Source: Scortum barcoo
Taxonomy: Eukaryota; Chordata; Actinopteri; Centrarchiformes; Terapontidae
NCBI GenBank assembly: GCA_023238725.1
Contig: CM041534.1
Location: forward strand, 2,060,449 to 2,124,448
DNA length: 64,000 bases
Reading direction: 5' to 3'
Part shown: positions 25,001 through 32,040 of the stretch, one piece after another
How positions within the stretch are numbered: position 1 is the stretch's first letter
Layout of the letters: every line of letters starts with the position of its first letter
Translations under genes and position numbers: made by a program
The notes under the pieces: model-generated
Databases searched by the model: none
Told to the model about the DNA's origin: nothing
The model's input: only the letters and a program-made list of their open reading frames with translations

Positions 25001-28000
25001 ATAATATTTTCATTGTTGTTATTTTGGCTGCCATTTGCCTACCACTGGTATCATTTATTTCTGTTTCATTTCTCTTTGTGTATAGATCAAATAAATGAAA
25101 TATGGGTTAATTATGGGATAATTAGTCAGCTTCCAAGGTGTTGGATTATTTTTTTCCCCGCTGTGGACAGAGCCTGGCAAACTATTTTTCCCTGTTTTCA
25201 TTCTTCATGCTATGCTAAGCTAAGCATTGATTATAGCTCTATCCTTAACACACAGAACAGCAACAACAAATAAGTGTTACTCCCAATATGTTAAATACAA
25301 ACTGCTCTTTTAATAGAAAATCCCTGTGTGTGTGTGTGTGTGTGTGTGTGTACCATTGTACAGCACACAAACAATACACACTGCTGCAAGTCATCTTGCA
25401 CTATGCATGTTTAAACCAGTTTTACATAAATTAACTCACCCAGGAATGGAGACACAGATCCCAGCTGTTATAGAGGCACTCCAATCAAGCAGCTGATAAA
25501 GTACATTAGCATTATCAACATTATTGCGTTCTCTATAGAAGACACCAGGAGCCAGCTAGCTGAGACCACACTTAAATAAACTCAGAAATAATATAATAAT
25601 ACAGAGCTTACAGAAATATCAAATCTATATAATTGCTGCAAACATCCTTGCTGTGCTTAGCTGCTACTATGAGCTTGCTCCGGTTTTGACTTCCTGTATA
25701 TGTGGTTTAGGGAAGGAAGAAAGTTAAGATCCCAAAAACCCATATGGAAGTGGAGGGGAGGCTGATTTGGACTGAGACAAACCACAACCCCCACCATCAG
25801 CACCTCCATCACCCGGAGCTGCTCAAAACACGGCTGCTCACATCAAAGGCAGCCCTGTATCTCAAGAGGAGCTGCTTAGGACTTTACAGCAGCTCGCCTC
25901 GGGCCTTAGCGCGGGGGCTCGCACCTCCTCAGACAGCAGTGGTGGAACCCTCAGGTGGGACCCGAGGAGCCGGGACAGACGGCCCCGCACAGTCTGCAGT
26001 GTCATCGTTACAGGACGGGCTGCACCAAACAGGGCTCGTATCTCATTCCACCCAACAAATCTAGTAAGTTGCTTGTGCGCTGCCTACACCAGGAGATCGC
26101 CCAGCTCGATTAAAAATGGCTGTATTTTGAATAATTTACTTCATAAATAGATAATACAAGCTCATTATAAGGGTGCATCAATATTCTAGTGATAAGCTGA
26201 GAGAGGACTGAGGTGTTTATTTTTTTCTAGAGTTTTGGGTTTCACCCAGCAGTGATTTTCTTCCTTATTTTCTACACCTAACAAGGTGGTGCCTTCGAGG
26301 GCTTCGACATGGTAAATAAAAGAATCAAATTTGGAACAAATGTCTGTAGGGTGATCCGTAAACATCCTAAAATAAGGGTGACAAAAGACAAAAAAAAGGC
26401 AAAGAGCTTATACAGTTCAGTGTGAAAATTGTCAGACAAAATTTCACAGTGCTTTTACTCAGAGCATACTGCAAATTTATCTTAAATTCTACTTACAGAA
26501 AGTGCAATACTTAGTGAATGAAAAAATAGATGTGATATATATATATATCTGATATTCAGACACATATTGCAATCTCTTTTCACAAAAATGCAGTCTCTCC
26601 CTGAGTATGATTAATTTCTTTATTTGGACTATAGACCAACAAGTATTAACATTAGAGGTCTCTACCACTTGAAGAGTGCTTACCTTTGAAAATGACTGTT
26701 GGCGTGAAAGAGAAATAAATTATGTTTTACAATTTAAATCTGGAACCTTACACAAAACAACCAATGTTTGCCTGATGAACATTTTTTGGTTTAAATGGTT
26801 TTTGGTTTCTTATAGGCATCTGTGCTGTTTCTAACAAAGGTTAATACAATGACTGGAAAGTACTAGAAAGCATTCATTCATTTATTCATTCATTCATTGT
26901 CTCACCCTAATAATCAGAGTCATGAGAAACTCAAGTATATCCCTATATACACTGAACAGGGAATATTGCCAGTATATCAAATTCCTATTTTAAAGTCAAT
27001 TTATTCAATTCAAAGAGAGGGAAACTGAGGGTGCTTCTGCTCGCCTTTGATGAGTGAAAGCATTTACTGAAGGTGCTCTTTGGTTTATGAATGACACTGA
27101 CTAAAAATTGAAGGAGGCATCCTTCAAGTACAATTTTCAAAAGCTTTTATGTCATGGCTACTTTCAGAGAACATATTAAAAACAACACTAGTGTGTGTGG
27201 CCTTCACTGGCAAGTAGCACCTCAAGTCAATTTAGTACACTTTCTTAAAGCCAGCATGGGGCTAGAGAGAAAATGTAATACTCATTTCAAAAGGAAGAAC
27301 GAATGAAGGGAAATTAAAGGACTGAATAGTACACATTGCCAAAACCAGTTTGACAAATAGGCACATTTATTCACCAAAAGGGTGCGCCAAAAGTGTTTAA
27401 CAGAGAGAAAATGGTGTTTCTATGCTCGATGTTGACTGTGATTATTCTGATTCTGGAAAATATTTTGGAAGTCACACTTGCCATCGGTCTCACAAGACAA
27501 AAAGATCTAATGACACATGAACTTCACAAGGGTGATTGAACTGACCTGTAAACAGCCCTCTTGTCAGACTCAAGCTGGGCCTGGGGGTCAAGGGTCACAC
27601 TGACAGAGGTATTTCCTGCTGCAGAGGCTGCTGGGATGTGGACCTGTGGGGTCTTGGTGTTCTGCTGAGTGGTGCCCGTCATCTGGGAACACATAAAACC
27701 ATCACAAAATGATCTTACATTTAAATAGTTCATGTTGACATCAGCACGCTAACAAGCAGGTATACTAGCAGGTACAATGTTTACCATGTTTCTCATCTTA
27801 GTTACCAACGTACTGAACATTAGGGCATTATAAATGTCTAGTGTTAGTTTAGTCTGGACCAAAGTGGTGGACCAAATGACAGACCAGTGTTCCTCTTAGA
27901 GCCATGCCACTACATTACGTTTGAACAAATCAAGATTATACATACATTTCAGAGAGAAATCAAGACACAAAATGTATCTTTCTGTGTTTACATCAGTTAA

Positions 28001-29568
28001 AATGTCCTAAACTGAAGTTTGGTTCTAATATTTGGTATATCCACTAGAAAACCAAACCGTTCACTTTCTTAAACCTGCATCCCAAACAACTGTCAATCAG
28101 GCCAAATCTGACTATCTATGACCAAAGTAAACAATGATATGAAATCCTGACATGGATGTATTCTATTTCTTGTCAAAAATATGCAGCTAAGTAATTTTTT
28201 AATCACCTTTTAAAAGCAATAATGAGCAACATGCAACTGATGCCAACAGACTACAAATGAGGACATGGCTGACAGAAATCATTGTTGCTTGACAGGTCAG
28301 CAACCTTGTAATGAGGCTGTTAGACTAAATGAATGAGACAGGATAGATTCAAAGATTGAACAAGATGTGTTCAGGTCATGTATAGATTCCTGATAAATGA
28401 TAAATATTCAGTCAGCATTTAGAAACTGAACAATGTGTTTGAAATTGGTGATACTGTTGGACCATACTTGCTGTATTCTTTTGCTGTGAAGAACCACAGC
28501 ACCAATGGTGGTTCAACATGGACTCATTAGAGAATCTGTTAGCTTCTCTTGATGTTATTTGTGCTGGTGTGTGTTAGGGTGTGGAAGGGTGGGGGGAGAA
28601 GAGTGATATGCTTTACGAACACAATCCGTTGTTTTCATCCTTTACCCCTCTTTCCTCATTCGATCTCTCTGAGGAAATGAGTCTAACAACCCCCACCCCA
28701 CCCCTCATCTTTTTTTTCAGTCAGGGTGGGGTGGGAGGAAGCTTCAAGTCTTAATCCCAGCACCAAATGGGAAATAAATTAGCTTCTTCACACTTAACTA
28801 GCTCTCATTTGCATTTGCCGAGCGCGTAGACCGCAGCTCGGGAGCTCTCCCTTGGGACTAATCCTCTGGGCAAAAGCAGACAGAGGTGGTGTGGACGAGG
28901 GTTAGGCGGTCGGATGAACCTGCTCCACCTCACTGGTCTGCAGTGTTGGACAAAGCCTGGGTTACACTTTACACTGAACTGCTGGCAGCATGTTGTGCTG
29001 AATACCGCAGGCTGGGGCCTGACCTCTACACGTTATCATGTGAATCACTGTAGCACTCAGGTCTTAATTGCAAAATGTAGTTTAACCTTATGAAAAAAAA
29101 TTTCCTGATTTATATTATGTTTGGGGCTCAAAGGCTGATTTATAGTAATATTACTGTACCTTTCAATATTTCCTTTAATGTAACACTCTAAGGTTCTTGT
29201 ATTACTGCTATAATATTCTTATAGACCTATTTTTAGTTGTCACACACTGTTTATATGACATCACCTTTTTTCTAGCTGAGCCTTCCCCACTACAAATCAG
29301 GAGCAGAGGTAATACAAATACAGGGCTGTATGCAAACAATCAAAATTGTTCTAACTTTGTCAAAAAAAAAAGTATTTGTGTAGGACCCCATTGCTAATGG
29401 TAATATTTTGAGGGCCTTTAACATTCATTCTGAAGCTACCACGTGTTAAGCTTTGGGGTGAATTCTGATGAAACCTCTGACCTGTTGGCTCTCCTGGTAC
29501 GATGGTGGAGGAACGCTCTGGGTGGCCATCATAGTCACTGCAGATGCTGGGGACACATGTTGCATCAT
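759..29568 (-). CDS. pknox2: pknox2 (PREP2) TALE homeodomain transcription factor, ten coding exons
   Basis: Spliced CDS, minus strand: 29568-29482, 27682-27546, 12552-12381, 8890-8705, 8528-8393, 6698-6601, 2820-2701, 2440-2364, 1769-1591, 1024-759. The pieces join in phase (1,458 nt, 485 aa), close to the roughly 470 aa of vertebrate PKNOX2. Seen: a MEIS/PREP N-terminal domain at about residues 76-175 (HPLFPLLALLFEKCEQAT and MVKAIQVLRIHLLELEKVNE), a Ser/Thr/Gln-rich linker at 180-280, a TALE homeodomain at about 288-350 with the PYP loop and WFINARRR recognition helix, then the basic PKAKKMKSQHRPTQRFW segment and an acidic tail. The PKAKK-K-SQHRPTQRFWP segment and the QHLM in helix 1 favour PKNOX2 over PKNOX1. 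Known for the family: PREP proteins are nuclear, bind PBX through the N-terminal regions and recognise TGACAG or TGATTGACAG. Every intron is GT-AG. Splice sites were read by eye; the exon 9 donor is the least certain. Confidence 0.95.
1025..2363 (-). other. pknox2 introns 9 (1025-1590) and 8 (1770-2363)
   Basis: Two short introns flanking exon 9, with phases 1 and 2. Both are AT-rich and I see no repeat or RNA gene in them. The intron between exons 7 and 8 (2441-2700, 260 nt) contains only a short CA-rich stretch next to the exon 7 donor. Confidence 0.8.
1591..1769 (-). CDS. pknox2: pknox2 coding exon 9 (recognition helix and basic C-flank)
   Basis: Its first base completes Trp338 (TG|G). 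It then encodes FINARRRILQPMLDASNPDP, the recognition helix with Ile50 and Asn51 of the homeodomain, and on through PKAKKMKSQHRPTQRFWPDS to GNNSD at residue 397. The acceptor is ATTCACACAG. The donor GTATGA at 1590-1589 was chosen because it leaves one base that combines with AC from exon 10 to make Asn398. Another in-phase GT 15 nt further on (GTGATC) is possible and would add five residues, so this end is slightly uncertain. Confidence 0.9.
2364..2440 (-). CDS. pknox2: pknox2 coding exon 8 (TALE loop and helix 2)
   Basis: Encodes residues 313-337, HPYPTEDEKRQIAAQTNLTL then LQVNN, plus the first two bases (TG) of Trp338. HPYP carries the three-residue loop extension that defines TALE homeodomains. 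The acceptor is CTTCTTTCAG and the donor GTAAGA. At 77 nt it is the smallest exon and too short to stand out as an ORF, but each residue matches the family. Confidence 0.96.
2701..2820 (-). CDS. pknox2: pknox2 coding exon 7 (homeodomain N-arm and helix 1)
   Basis: Encodes residues 273-312 in phase 0, from VNVDLSSLLDSEDKKSKNKR to SWLFQHLM. It contains the basic KKSKNKR N-terminal arm, likely also a nuclear localisation signal, and helix 1 of the TALE homeodomain. The acceptor CACTCTGAAG follows a long pyrimidine tract on the minus strand (about 2830-2890). The donor is GTGAGG. QHLM at the end, rather than QHIG, supports PKNOX2 over PKNOX1. Confidence 0.96.
3344..3367. repeat. (TG)n microsatellite
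   Basis: Twelve uninterrupted TG units in an intron of pknox2, with degenerate TG/CG units continuing to about 3381. Confidence 0.95.
4730..4935. promoter_or_regulatory. candidate conserved non-coding element in intron 6
   Basis: About 200 bp of unique sequence richer in G+C and CpG than its AT-rich neighbours. It contains a homeobox-type core (GAATTAATTGG at about 4779-4789), TGATTACTC and TTTAATTCCC. It has no open frame or repeat hallmark. The call rests on composition and motif content only; cross-species alignment would decide. Confidence 0.25.
6206..6226. repeat. poly(A) tract
   Basis: 21 consecutive A. No retroposon body was recognised on either side. Confidence 0.9.
6601..6698 (-). 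CDS. pknox2: pknox2 coding exon 6 (Gln/Thr-rich linker)
   Basis: Completes Gly240 and encodes residues 241-272, GTLYQPVAMVTSQGQVLTQA followed by LPPGTIQIQNSQ. The acceptor is TTATCCCCTCAG and the donor GTAAAG. The motif GTLYQPV-MVTSQGQV-TQA is shared by PREP proteins. The exon exits in phase 0, matching exon 7, which starts with Val273. It lies between the PBX-binding domain and the homeodomain. Confidence 0.93.
7590..7745 (-). pseudogene. LINE reverse-transcriptase relic (palm region)
   Basis: Read on the minus strand, this encodes PQGSILGPV near 7735-7710 and, after a frame shift, FHFYADDIQL near 7650-7615. These are the conserved PQGS and YADD blocks of non-LTR retrotransposon reverse transcriptase, in the right order and about the right spacing for L2/Rex1/CR1-type fish LINEs. 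In-frame stops and at least one shift show it is dead. It lies antisense to nothing: its orientation is the same as pknox2. Confidence 0.7.
8318..8338. repeat. (TG)n microsatellite
   Basis: About ten TG units, 55 nt from the exon 5 donor. Confidence 0.95.
8393..8528 (-). CDS. pknox2: pknox2 coding exon 5 (Ser/Thr/Gln-rich linker)
   Basis: Encodes residues 195-239 and the first base of Gly240. It starts ELIQTSSPSM, runs through a Ser/Val-rich stretch, and ends GNVAMTTINSQVVS. The acceptor is CCCCCCAG after a C run and the donor GTAAGC. The motif IVVP...LQQGN-AM-T-NSQVVSG is conserved between PKNOX1 and PKNOX2. Only 176 nt separate it from exon 4. No catalytic or DNA-binding motif is present; the region is probably disordered. 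Confidence 0.93.
8705..8890 (-). CDS. pknox2: pknox2 coding exon 4 (PREP N-terminal domain, HR2)
   Basis: Encodes residues 133-194 in phase 0, from MVKAIQVLRIHLLELEKVNE to SLNMQQ. It contains the second PBC-interaction helix and the segment KDFCNRYITCLKTKMHSDNL typical of PREP1/2. The acceptor is CTATTTCCTTCAG and the donor GTCAGT. In the genomic frame the reading continues open into the intron on both sides, so an unspliced reading would give a misleading 137-residue ORF. Confidence 0.97.
9185..9645 (+). repeat. dispersed fish repeat, copy A
   Basis: Resembles three other stretches in this window (27733-27910, 32895-33245 and 37470-37735). Shared landmarks in order are GCATTTGCTTATTA, GAGCTAAGGGTGATGG, a GACCT...GGGGAATCA block, TGTTGAGATGTTTCAGTCTGG and GACCAGACAACC. 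I recall this family as very common in percomorph genomes but cannot name it with certainty. It is decayed, and no coding capacity was seen. Confidence 0.6.
10105..10395 (+). mobile_element. LINE 3' end, 5'-truncated copy
   Basis: From TACAGCTTATTACGACTC to a TTTGAATTTTGAA-type tail, nearly identical to 17296-17588. It contains the landmark sequence GGGAGAGGGATCCCTC and GTTCGAGGGTCTAAGGACAG, and ends AATAAATAAATTTGAA. This matches the 3' UTR of L2/Rex1-type fish non-LTR retrotransposons. It has no coding sequence left: classic 5' truncation by incomplete target-primed reverse transcription. The small open frames across it are meaningless. Confidence 0.85.
11755..12090. promoter_or_regulatory. 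candidate conserved non-coding element upstream of exon 3 junction
   Basis: Unique sequence about 300 bp from exon 3. It contains several homeobox cores (TTAATTAAAC at about 11758, GGTTAATTGACTG at about 11912 and GCTTAATTTGCAATTAC at about 12062), retained CpGs (GCGAATCGCAGCC) and a balanced composition. No repeat or conserved open frame was seen. The call is by inspection only. Confidence 0.3.
12381..12552 (-). CDS. pknox2: pknox2 coding exon 3 (PREP N-terminal domain, HR1)
   Basis: Completes Arg75 and encodes residues 76-132, from HPLFPLLALLFEKCEQATQG to FFSEDPELDNL. This is the first conserved helical region of the MEIS/PREP N-terminal domain, which in the family contacts PBX and counteracts PBX nuclear export. 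The acceptor is CTTTCTCTTTCTCTTTAG and the donor GTAAGC. The sequence is nearly invariant relative to vertebrate PKNOX2 as I remember it. Confidence 0.97.
12980..13034. repeat. CA-rich microsatellite
   Basis: An imperfect (CA)n region with a pure core at 13006-13025. Confidence 0.9.
14945..14954 (-). promoter_or_regulatory. PBX-PREP/MEIS composite site (TGATTGACAG)
   Basis: An exact TGATTGACAG on the minus strand, within GATTGATTGACAGC. This decamer is the established composite target of PBX with PREP or MEIS. It lies in an intron of a PREP gene, so autoregulation is conceivable but unproven. A second exact copy is at 28090-28099. Confidence 0.4.
16482..16802 (+). pseudogene. LINE ORF2 C-terminal fragment, frameshifted
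   Basis: About 97 residues of the region downstream of the reverse transcriptase, in frame and free of stops until a +1 insertion at 16770/16771. Beyond it the next frame encodes LKTFLFDKAYS and a stop. The good preservation and single lesion point to a recent insertion. The domain is not catalytic by itself. Confidence 0.8.
16952..17016 (+). repeat. 18-bp tandem repeat in LINE 3' UTR
   Basis: About 3.5 units of CTGGTTAAAGTGGCTAAA with substitutions between units. It sits between the ORF2 end and the conserved 3' tail. Confidence 0.8.
17754..18374. mobile_element. pogo/Tigger-like MITE with TIRs and TA duplication
   Basis: The left end CAGTGGAAACTGCTTATGG with GTGATCATGG is mirrored at the right end by ATGATCACTATAAGAGG then TTTTTACTG. 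This gives imperfect terminal inverted repeats of about 28 bp beginning CAGT. Both ends are flanked by TA (17752-17753 and 18375-18376). CAGT termini and a TA target duplication are typical of the pogo/Tigger branch of Tc1-mariner. The 621 bp contain no transposase frame, so the element is non-autonomous. Internal GATCA motifs recur near the right end. Confidence 0.8.
19395..19625. promoter_or_regulatory. candidate conserved non-coding element in large intron
   Basis: About 230 bp with high CpG retention and balanced composition, centred on GGGGATCATTACAAGGGCC and AAAAGAGCGATTTACAGG. It is open by chance on both strands, but the predicted peptides resemble nothing and no splice structure is evident. 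It looks unique, unlike neighbouring AT-rich sequence. Confidence 0.3.
21442..21472. repeat. short perfect inverted repeat
   Basis: 12-bp arms GGCTATAAGGAG and CTCCTTATAGCC with a 7-nt loop. It could form a hairpin; function unknown. Confidence 0.7.
23560..23760. promoter_or_regulatory. candidate conserved non-coding element
   Basis: Unique stretch with TTTAGTCATTAAC, AAAAATAATTCC and GCAAATAATCATATT, and retained CpGs. No repeat landmarks or convincing frame. Weak call by inspection. Confidence 0.2.
23930..24120 (-). mobile_element. retroposon 3' end with (ATCC)n terminus, antisense
   Basis: Begins ATCCATCCATCC, then TATACCCACTTATTCTCTGAGGG..., GCTGACATTGGGCAAGAG and CACCTACGGGCAATTTAGAG. 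This is a very common fish interspersed sequence whose short-unit tail marks the 3' end, so the element reads on the minus strand. I recognise the family but cannot assign a name with confidence. Confidence 0.65.
25130..25317 (+). repeat. MITE-like dispersed repeat
   Basis: Contains GCTGTGGACAGAGCCTGGCA, TGCTATGCTAAGCTAAGC and AACAAATAAGTGTTACTCCC in the same order as a repeat common in perch-like fish. Fragments of the TAAGCTAAG block also occur near 3405 and 32950. The termini are not clear. Confidence 0.45.
25325..25351. repeat. (TG)n microsatellite
   Basis: 13.5 uninterrupted TG units. Confidence 0.95.
25744..26100 (+). other. GC-rich island with 106-codon open frame, unidentified
   Basis: A G+C- and CpG-rich block inside AT-rich intron. 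The plus-strand open frame (25744-26064) begins MEVEGRLIWTETNHNPHHQH and contains SSSPRALARGLAPPQTAVVE. I recognise no domain, signal or splice structure. It may be the remnant of a mobile element or a CpG island of an unmapped transcript; it runs antisense to pknox2. Confidence 0.3.
26871..26899. repeat. (ATTC)n microsatellite
   Basis: About seven ATTC-type units with one ATTT interruption. Confidence 0.9.
27546..27682 (-). CDS. pknox2: pknox2 coding exon 2
   Basis: Encodes residues 30-74 (MTGTTQQNTKTPQVHIPAAS onward, ending DPQAQLESDKRAVY) and the first two bases of Arg75. The acceptor is TGTGTTCCCAG and the donor GTCAGT. The last residues, DPQAQLE-DKRAVYR, are a hallmark of PREP proteins just ahead of the first PBC-interaction helix. 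The variable Ser/Ala/Thr-rich first half has no known fold. The phase-2 exit matches the single A that opens exon 3. Confidence 0.93.
27733..27910 (+). repeat. dispersed fish repeat, copy B (internally deleted)
   Basis: Starts near GTTGACATCAGCACGC, passes through GTTTACCATGTTTC, and ends with AGTCTGGACCAAAGTGGTGG and ATGACAGACCAGTGTT, the same 3' landmark as copies A and C. The middle of the family consensus is missing. Confidence 0.6.
28090..28099 (-). promoter_or_regulatory. PBX-PREP/MEIS composite site (TGATTGACAG)
   Basis: Exact TGATTGACAG on the gene strand, about 410 nt upstream of exon 2. It is identical to the site at 14945-14954 and in the same orientation. Known as the cooperative target of PBX with PREP/MEIS proteins. 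Confidence 0.4.
28692..28735. repeat. C-rich/G-rich inverted repeat
   Basis: Perfect 12-bp arms CCCACCCCACCC and GGGTGGGGTGGG separated by a 20-nt T-rich loop. It can form a hairpin, and each strand carries short G runs. Confidence 0.75.
28755..28900. promoter_or_regulatory. candidate conserved enhancer-like element with octamer
   Basis: Contains AAATAAATTAGC, a perfect POU octamer ATTTGCAT (28807-28814) and a CpG-bearing run (GCCGAGCGCGTAGACC). It sits about 600 bp from the first coding exon on the intron side. Unique sequence without repeat features. By inspection only. Confidence 0.3.
29482..29568 (-). CDS. pknox2: pknox2 coding exon 1 (initiator exon)
   Basis: Encodes residues 1-29, beginning MMQHVSPASA and ending SYQESQQ, then donor GTCAGA. 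The exon opens at 29588 after acceptor TCTCTCCTAG, so 20 nt of leader (29569-29588) precede the ATG. The first of two tandem ATGs (29568-29566, then 29565-29563) was chosen because PKNOX2 proteins start MMQH. Both have a weak Kozak context, with C at -3 of the first. The segment is rich in Met, Ser and Pro and has no known domain. The long open frame overlapping it at 29360-29581 is in another frame and is not the gene. Confidence 0.9.
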
Positions 29569-29588
29569 GGGACAGCTTCACATTGAGA
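29569..29588 (-). other. pknox2: 5' UTR part of first coding exon with upstream splice acceptor
   Basis: Minus-strand TCTCTCCTAG (AG at 29590-29589) directly precedes this 20-nt leader. A pyrimidine-rich acceptor here means the transcript begins in one or more non-coding exons upstream, within or beyond 29591-64000. That agrees with the known long 5' non-coding structure of vertebrate PKNOX2. The upstream exon itself could not be identified. Confidence 0.7.
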
Positions 29589-30109
29589 CTAGGAGAGACA
29601 TGGGAACAAGAGAAACAAACATAAAGTGCAGGTAGTGATTGTAAATTCTATTACAGCAGCAGCCAGCAGGTGCTGCTATGATTAAATAATAGGAGATGTG
29701 ATTCTCACGCAGCATCTCACACTTCTTTTTCCCCATCTCCATTTACTAATTTATTTCTTTGCTCTATTTCCCTTCAGTCTCTCACTGCATGTACTGCACA
29801 GAGCTGACAGAAGAGCCGGGATGATGTATTAATACTGAGTGATCTAACAATGCTGCCAAGCAGAAAGAAAACAACCCAACGCAGACTCAATCATGGAGTC
29901 CTTTACAGAAATACTTTACATACCAGCAGGTTCATAATGACACCGCAAACAAACCCAACTACTTGTTTACCAATTACAGACAGCCATGCTTGTTTACTAA
30001 TTAGAGTACAGCTGGCTTTAAAGCAACGCATCATGGTGGAGCCACCTTGGTCGCCTCTATGTGCTGGCTGCTGGTGTTGTTGTTGCGTTGTTACCAAGCT
30101 AATCAAGAT

Positions 30110-30240
30110 GGCTAATTAGGGCTCTTGTTGGTGGGTTAATTGCTATTGGCCGGGACCCCATGGAGCTGAGGGCCGTACCCTGTGGAACACCACTGTAACC
30201 GTCGACGCTACCCCCACTGAACGAGCTAATTGGTTGATGG
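30110..30240. promoter_or_regulatory. candidate regulatory element 0.5 kb upstream of coding exon 1
   Basis: Contains GGTTAATTGCTATTGGCCGG with a CCAAT box on the minus strand, CGTCGACGC, and GAGCTAATTGGTTGATGGG with a second CCAAT on the minus strand. The two minus-strand CCAAT boxes point toward pknox2. A nearby start site is possible, though the acceptor at 29590 argues for an exon further up. Confidence 0.25.
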
Positions 30241-31464
30241 GTATTCTACACACACAAGAACACACACACACACACAGACCCCCTGCCATCGCCACAACTT
30301 ACTATAGGCAGGCACAGCAGGTGCTCCATCCTGAAGCTACATATAACCTATGTGTATACGCTGCATGAAAATGTCCTGTAAATTAACTATATGACCTGGG
30401 GAGGAGGAGGAAGTAAACTAGATGTGGAAGTAAACTTTATCAAACATTTTATTTGTCACACTTTATTATTTTTAACAATTATATTACATAAATGCGGGCC
30501 CTGATCTCTCAAATCGATGTGTACTAACACTACAGGGATCAACTGCTTTATGCCAACTGTCAAATCAAGATTTTTCAAAGTCCAAATGTTTTCTGGTTAA
30601 CGTGAGCCACTGGACCTATGGAAAAAAGCTTTATAATGCCACATAAAGCCTTGTGTGGTTACGAAAGGCAGGCAACAATTACATTGGACTGGTGCACTTG
30701 GGCTGAATGGTATTGACCTGGAGGAAAATGCTTGATTATAAGCTAGTGAAATGGAACTGGGACATCTGAGCAAAAATCTCTGCACCGGTTGCAACACCCA
30801 TTCAAAGCTAATGCCTCAGGAAATAAAAATGTGCAGTAAATCCACCTGACCACGAAAGCTGAGCATTTGCAGTGTGTGGCTCTTGTGGTGTTACGGCCTG
30901 ATGAAAAATATCTTAATGGTAAAAGTAATATCACATATTGATATAATACAAAAAGAAAATCTACCGTATAGCACAATGGGTTCAGTATAAATATATAAAT
31001 TAATACCAAAAACTAAGAATGCTACAGGAAAATTAATGACATTGTGCATCATTAACTATGCAGTAATCCTGCTTTCAGTGACATAAGACCCCTGCTGTAC
31101 ACTCCTCCTATAGTCTCACACATCTGTGTACTGGGCCCTTGCACTCCTCATCTTTGGGTAGTTTTTAGGTTCAAGCTGCCAGACAGGAAGTGATGCTAAC
31201 ATCTCATCCCTCTCTTACAATACATGACGTTTCCCACCAGTGAGCTCATCCCCTACTGAGATCCAGACCCTGGCAATGTCTCTGAGTGGAAAGTCGCAGA
31301 CAACTGGCTGAGACCCTTCTCCATTTGAGTGGCATCTGAATCCACCACTACTGCCAACATTTTGATGTTAAATGATGGTTTAGTTCCATTGACAAGTTCT
31401 AATTTGGGGTTTTAGTTGCAAATCTGCATGTTCTATCATGTCACACTGTGCCTGTGTATGCATG

Positions 31465-31486
31465 GTGTGTGTGTGTGTGTGTGTGT
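31465..31486. repeat. (GT)n microsatellite
   Basis: Eleven GT units; surrounding sequence to about 31600 is also TG-rich. Confidence 0.95.
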
Positions 31487-32009
31487 ATGTCAGTCAGTGC
31501 GGCATTATATGAGCATGGCTGTTTGCACTTGCACTGTGTGTGTTCACACTTGTTTGTGTGCCATGTGCATGTCTCTGCGTGTCATTTTGTGTACTGATTG
31601 CGTCTTCTGGTTTCTGTTCTCATTCCAACTGGTATCAGCTGAAAGGCATCTTCTCTGTTATCAGTCCTCATTTTAATTGCAAATGCAGTGAGCGTGTTAG
31701 TGATTAAATGGAAAATTGCACATTAATTGATGAGACTGAAGATAAAGCAATTCCAATTACTGCACAGTATTTTAGGCGGCCTCTCAAGTTTCGCCATCCC
31801 TCGAAGGAACAAGCCACCAAACGCCAAATTTGAGCAGGCAATCGTGCATCCATAAATACAGCGATATAAACACATGCACAAACACATGCTATACCATGGC
31901 TGTTGAAGCGTGAATATACATACAAGAACAGACAAGATTATTGCAAAAACAACAAACAAGACATTTAATTTCAACAGTGAATTTAAACTTGCCTCATGAA
32001 ACAAAGTAC

Positions 32010-32040
32010 AAATGTAAGTATAAATGTAAGTATAAATGTG
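32010..32040. repeat. 12-bp tandem repeat
   Basis: About 2.6 copies of AAATGTAAGTAT. Confidence 0.8.

Larger units (their letters stand above)
12553..27545 (-). other. pknox2 large intron between exons 2 and 3 (15 kb)
   Basis: Holds a CA-rich microsatellite (12980-13034), a PBX-PREP type site (14945), a LINE C-terminal fragment with its 3' UTR (16478-17588), a pogo-like MITE (17754-18374), an antisense retroposon 3' end (23930-24120), a MITE-like repeat (25130-25317) and a GC-rich island (25744-26100). Stretches 13050-16470, 18400-19380, 19640-23550 and 26110-27540 are otherwise AT-rich, with short simple repeats only. Confidence 0.75.
27683..29481 (-). other. pknox2 intron between exons 1 and 2
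   Basis: 1.8 kb containing a copy of the dispersed repeat (27733-27910), an exact PBX-PREP composite site (28090-28099), a C-run/G-run inverted repeat (28692-28735) and a candidate regulatory element (28755-28900). Confidence 0.8.

Noticed and set aside
29360..29581. 73-codon minus-strand frame over coding exon 1
   Set aside because: It overlaps the exon in a different frame; the true frame gives MMQHVSP... and splices in phase to exon 2.
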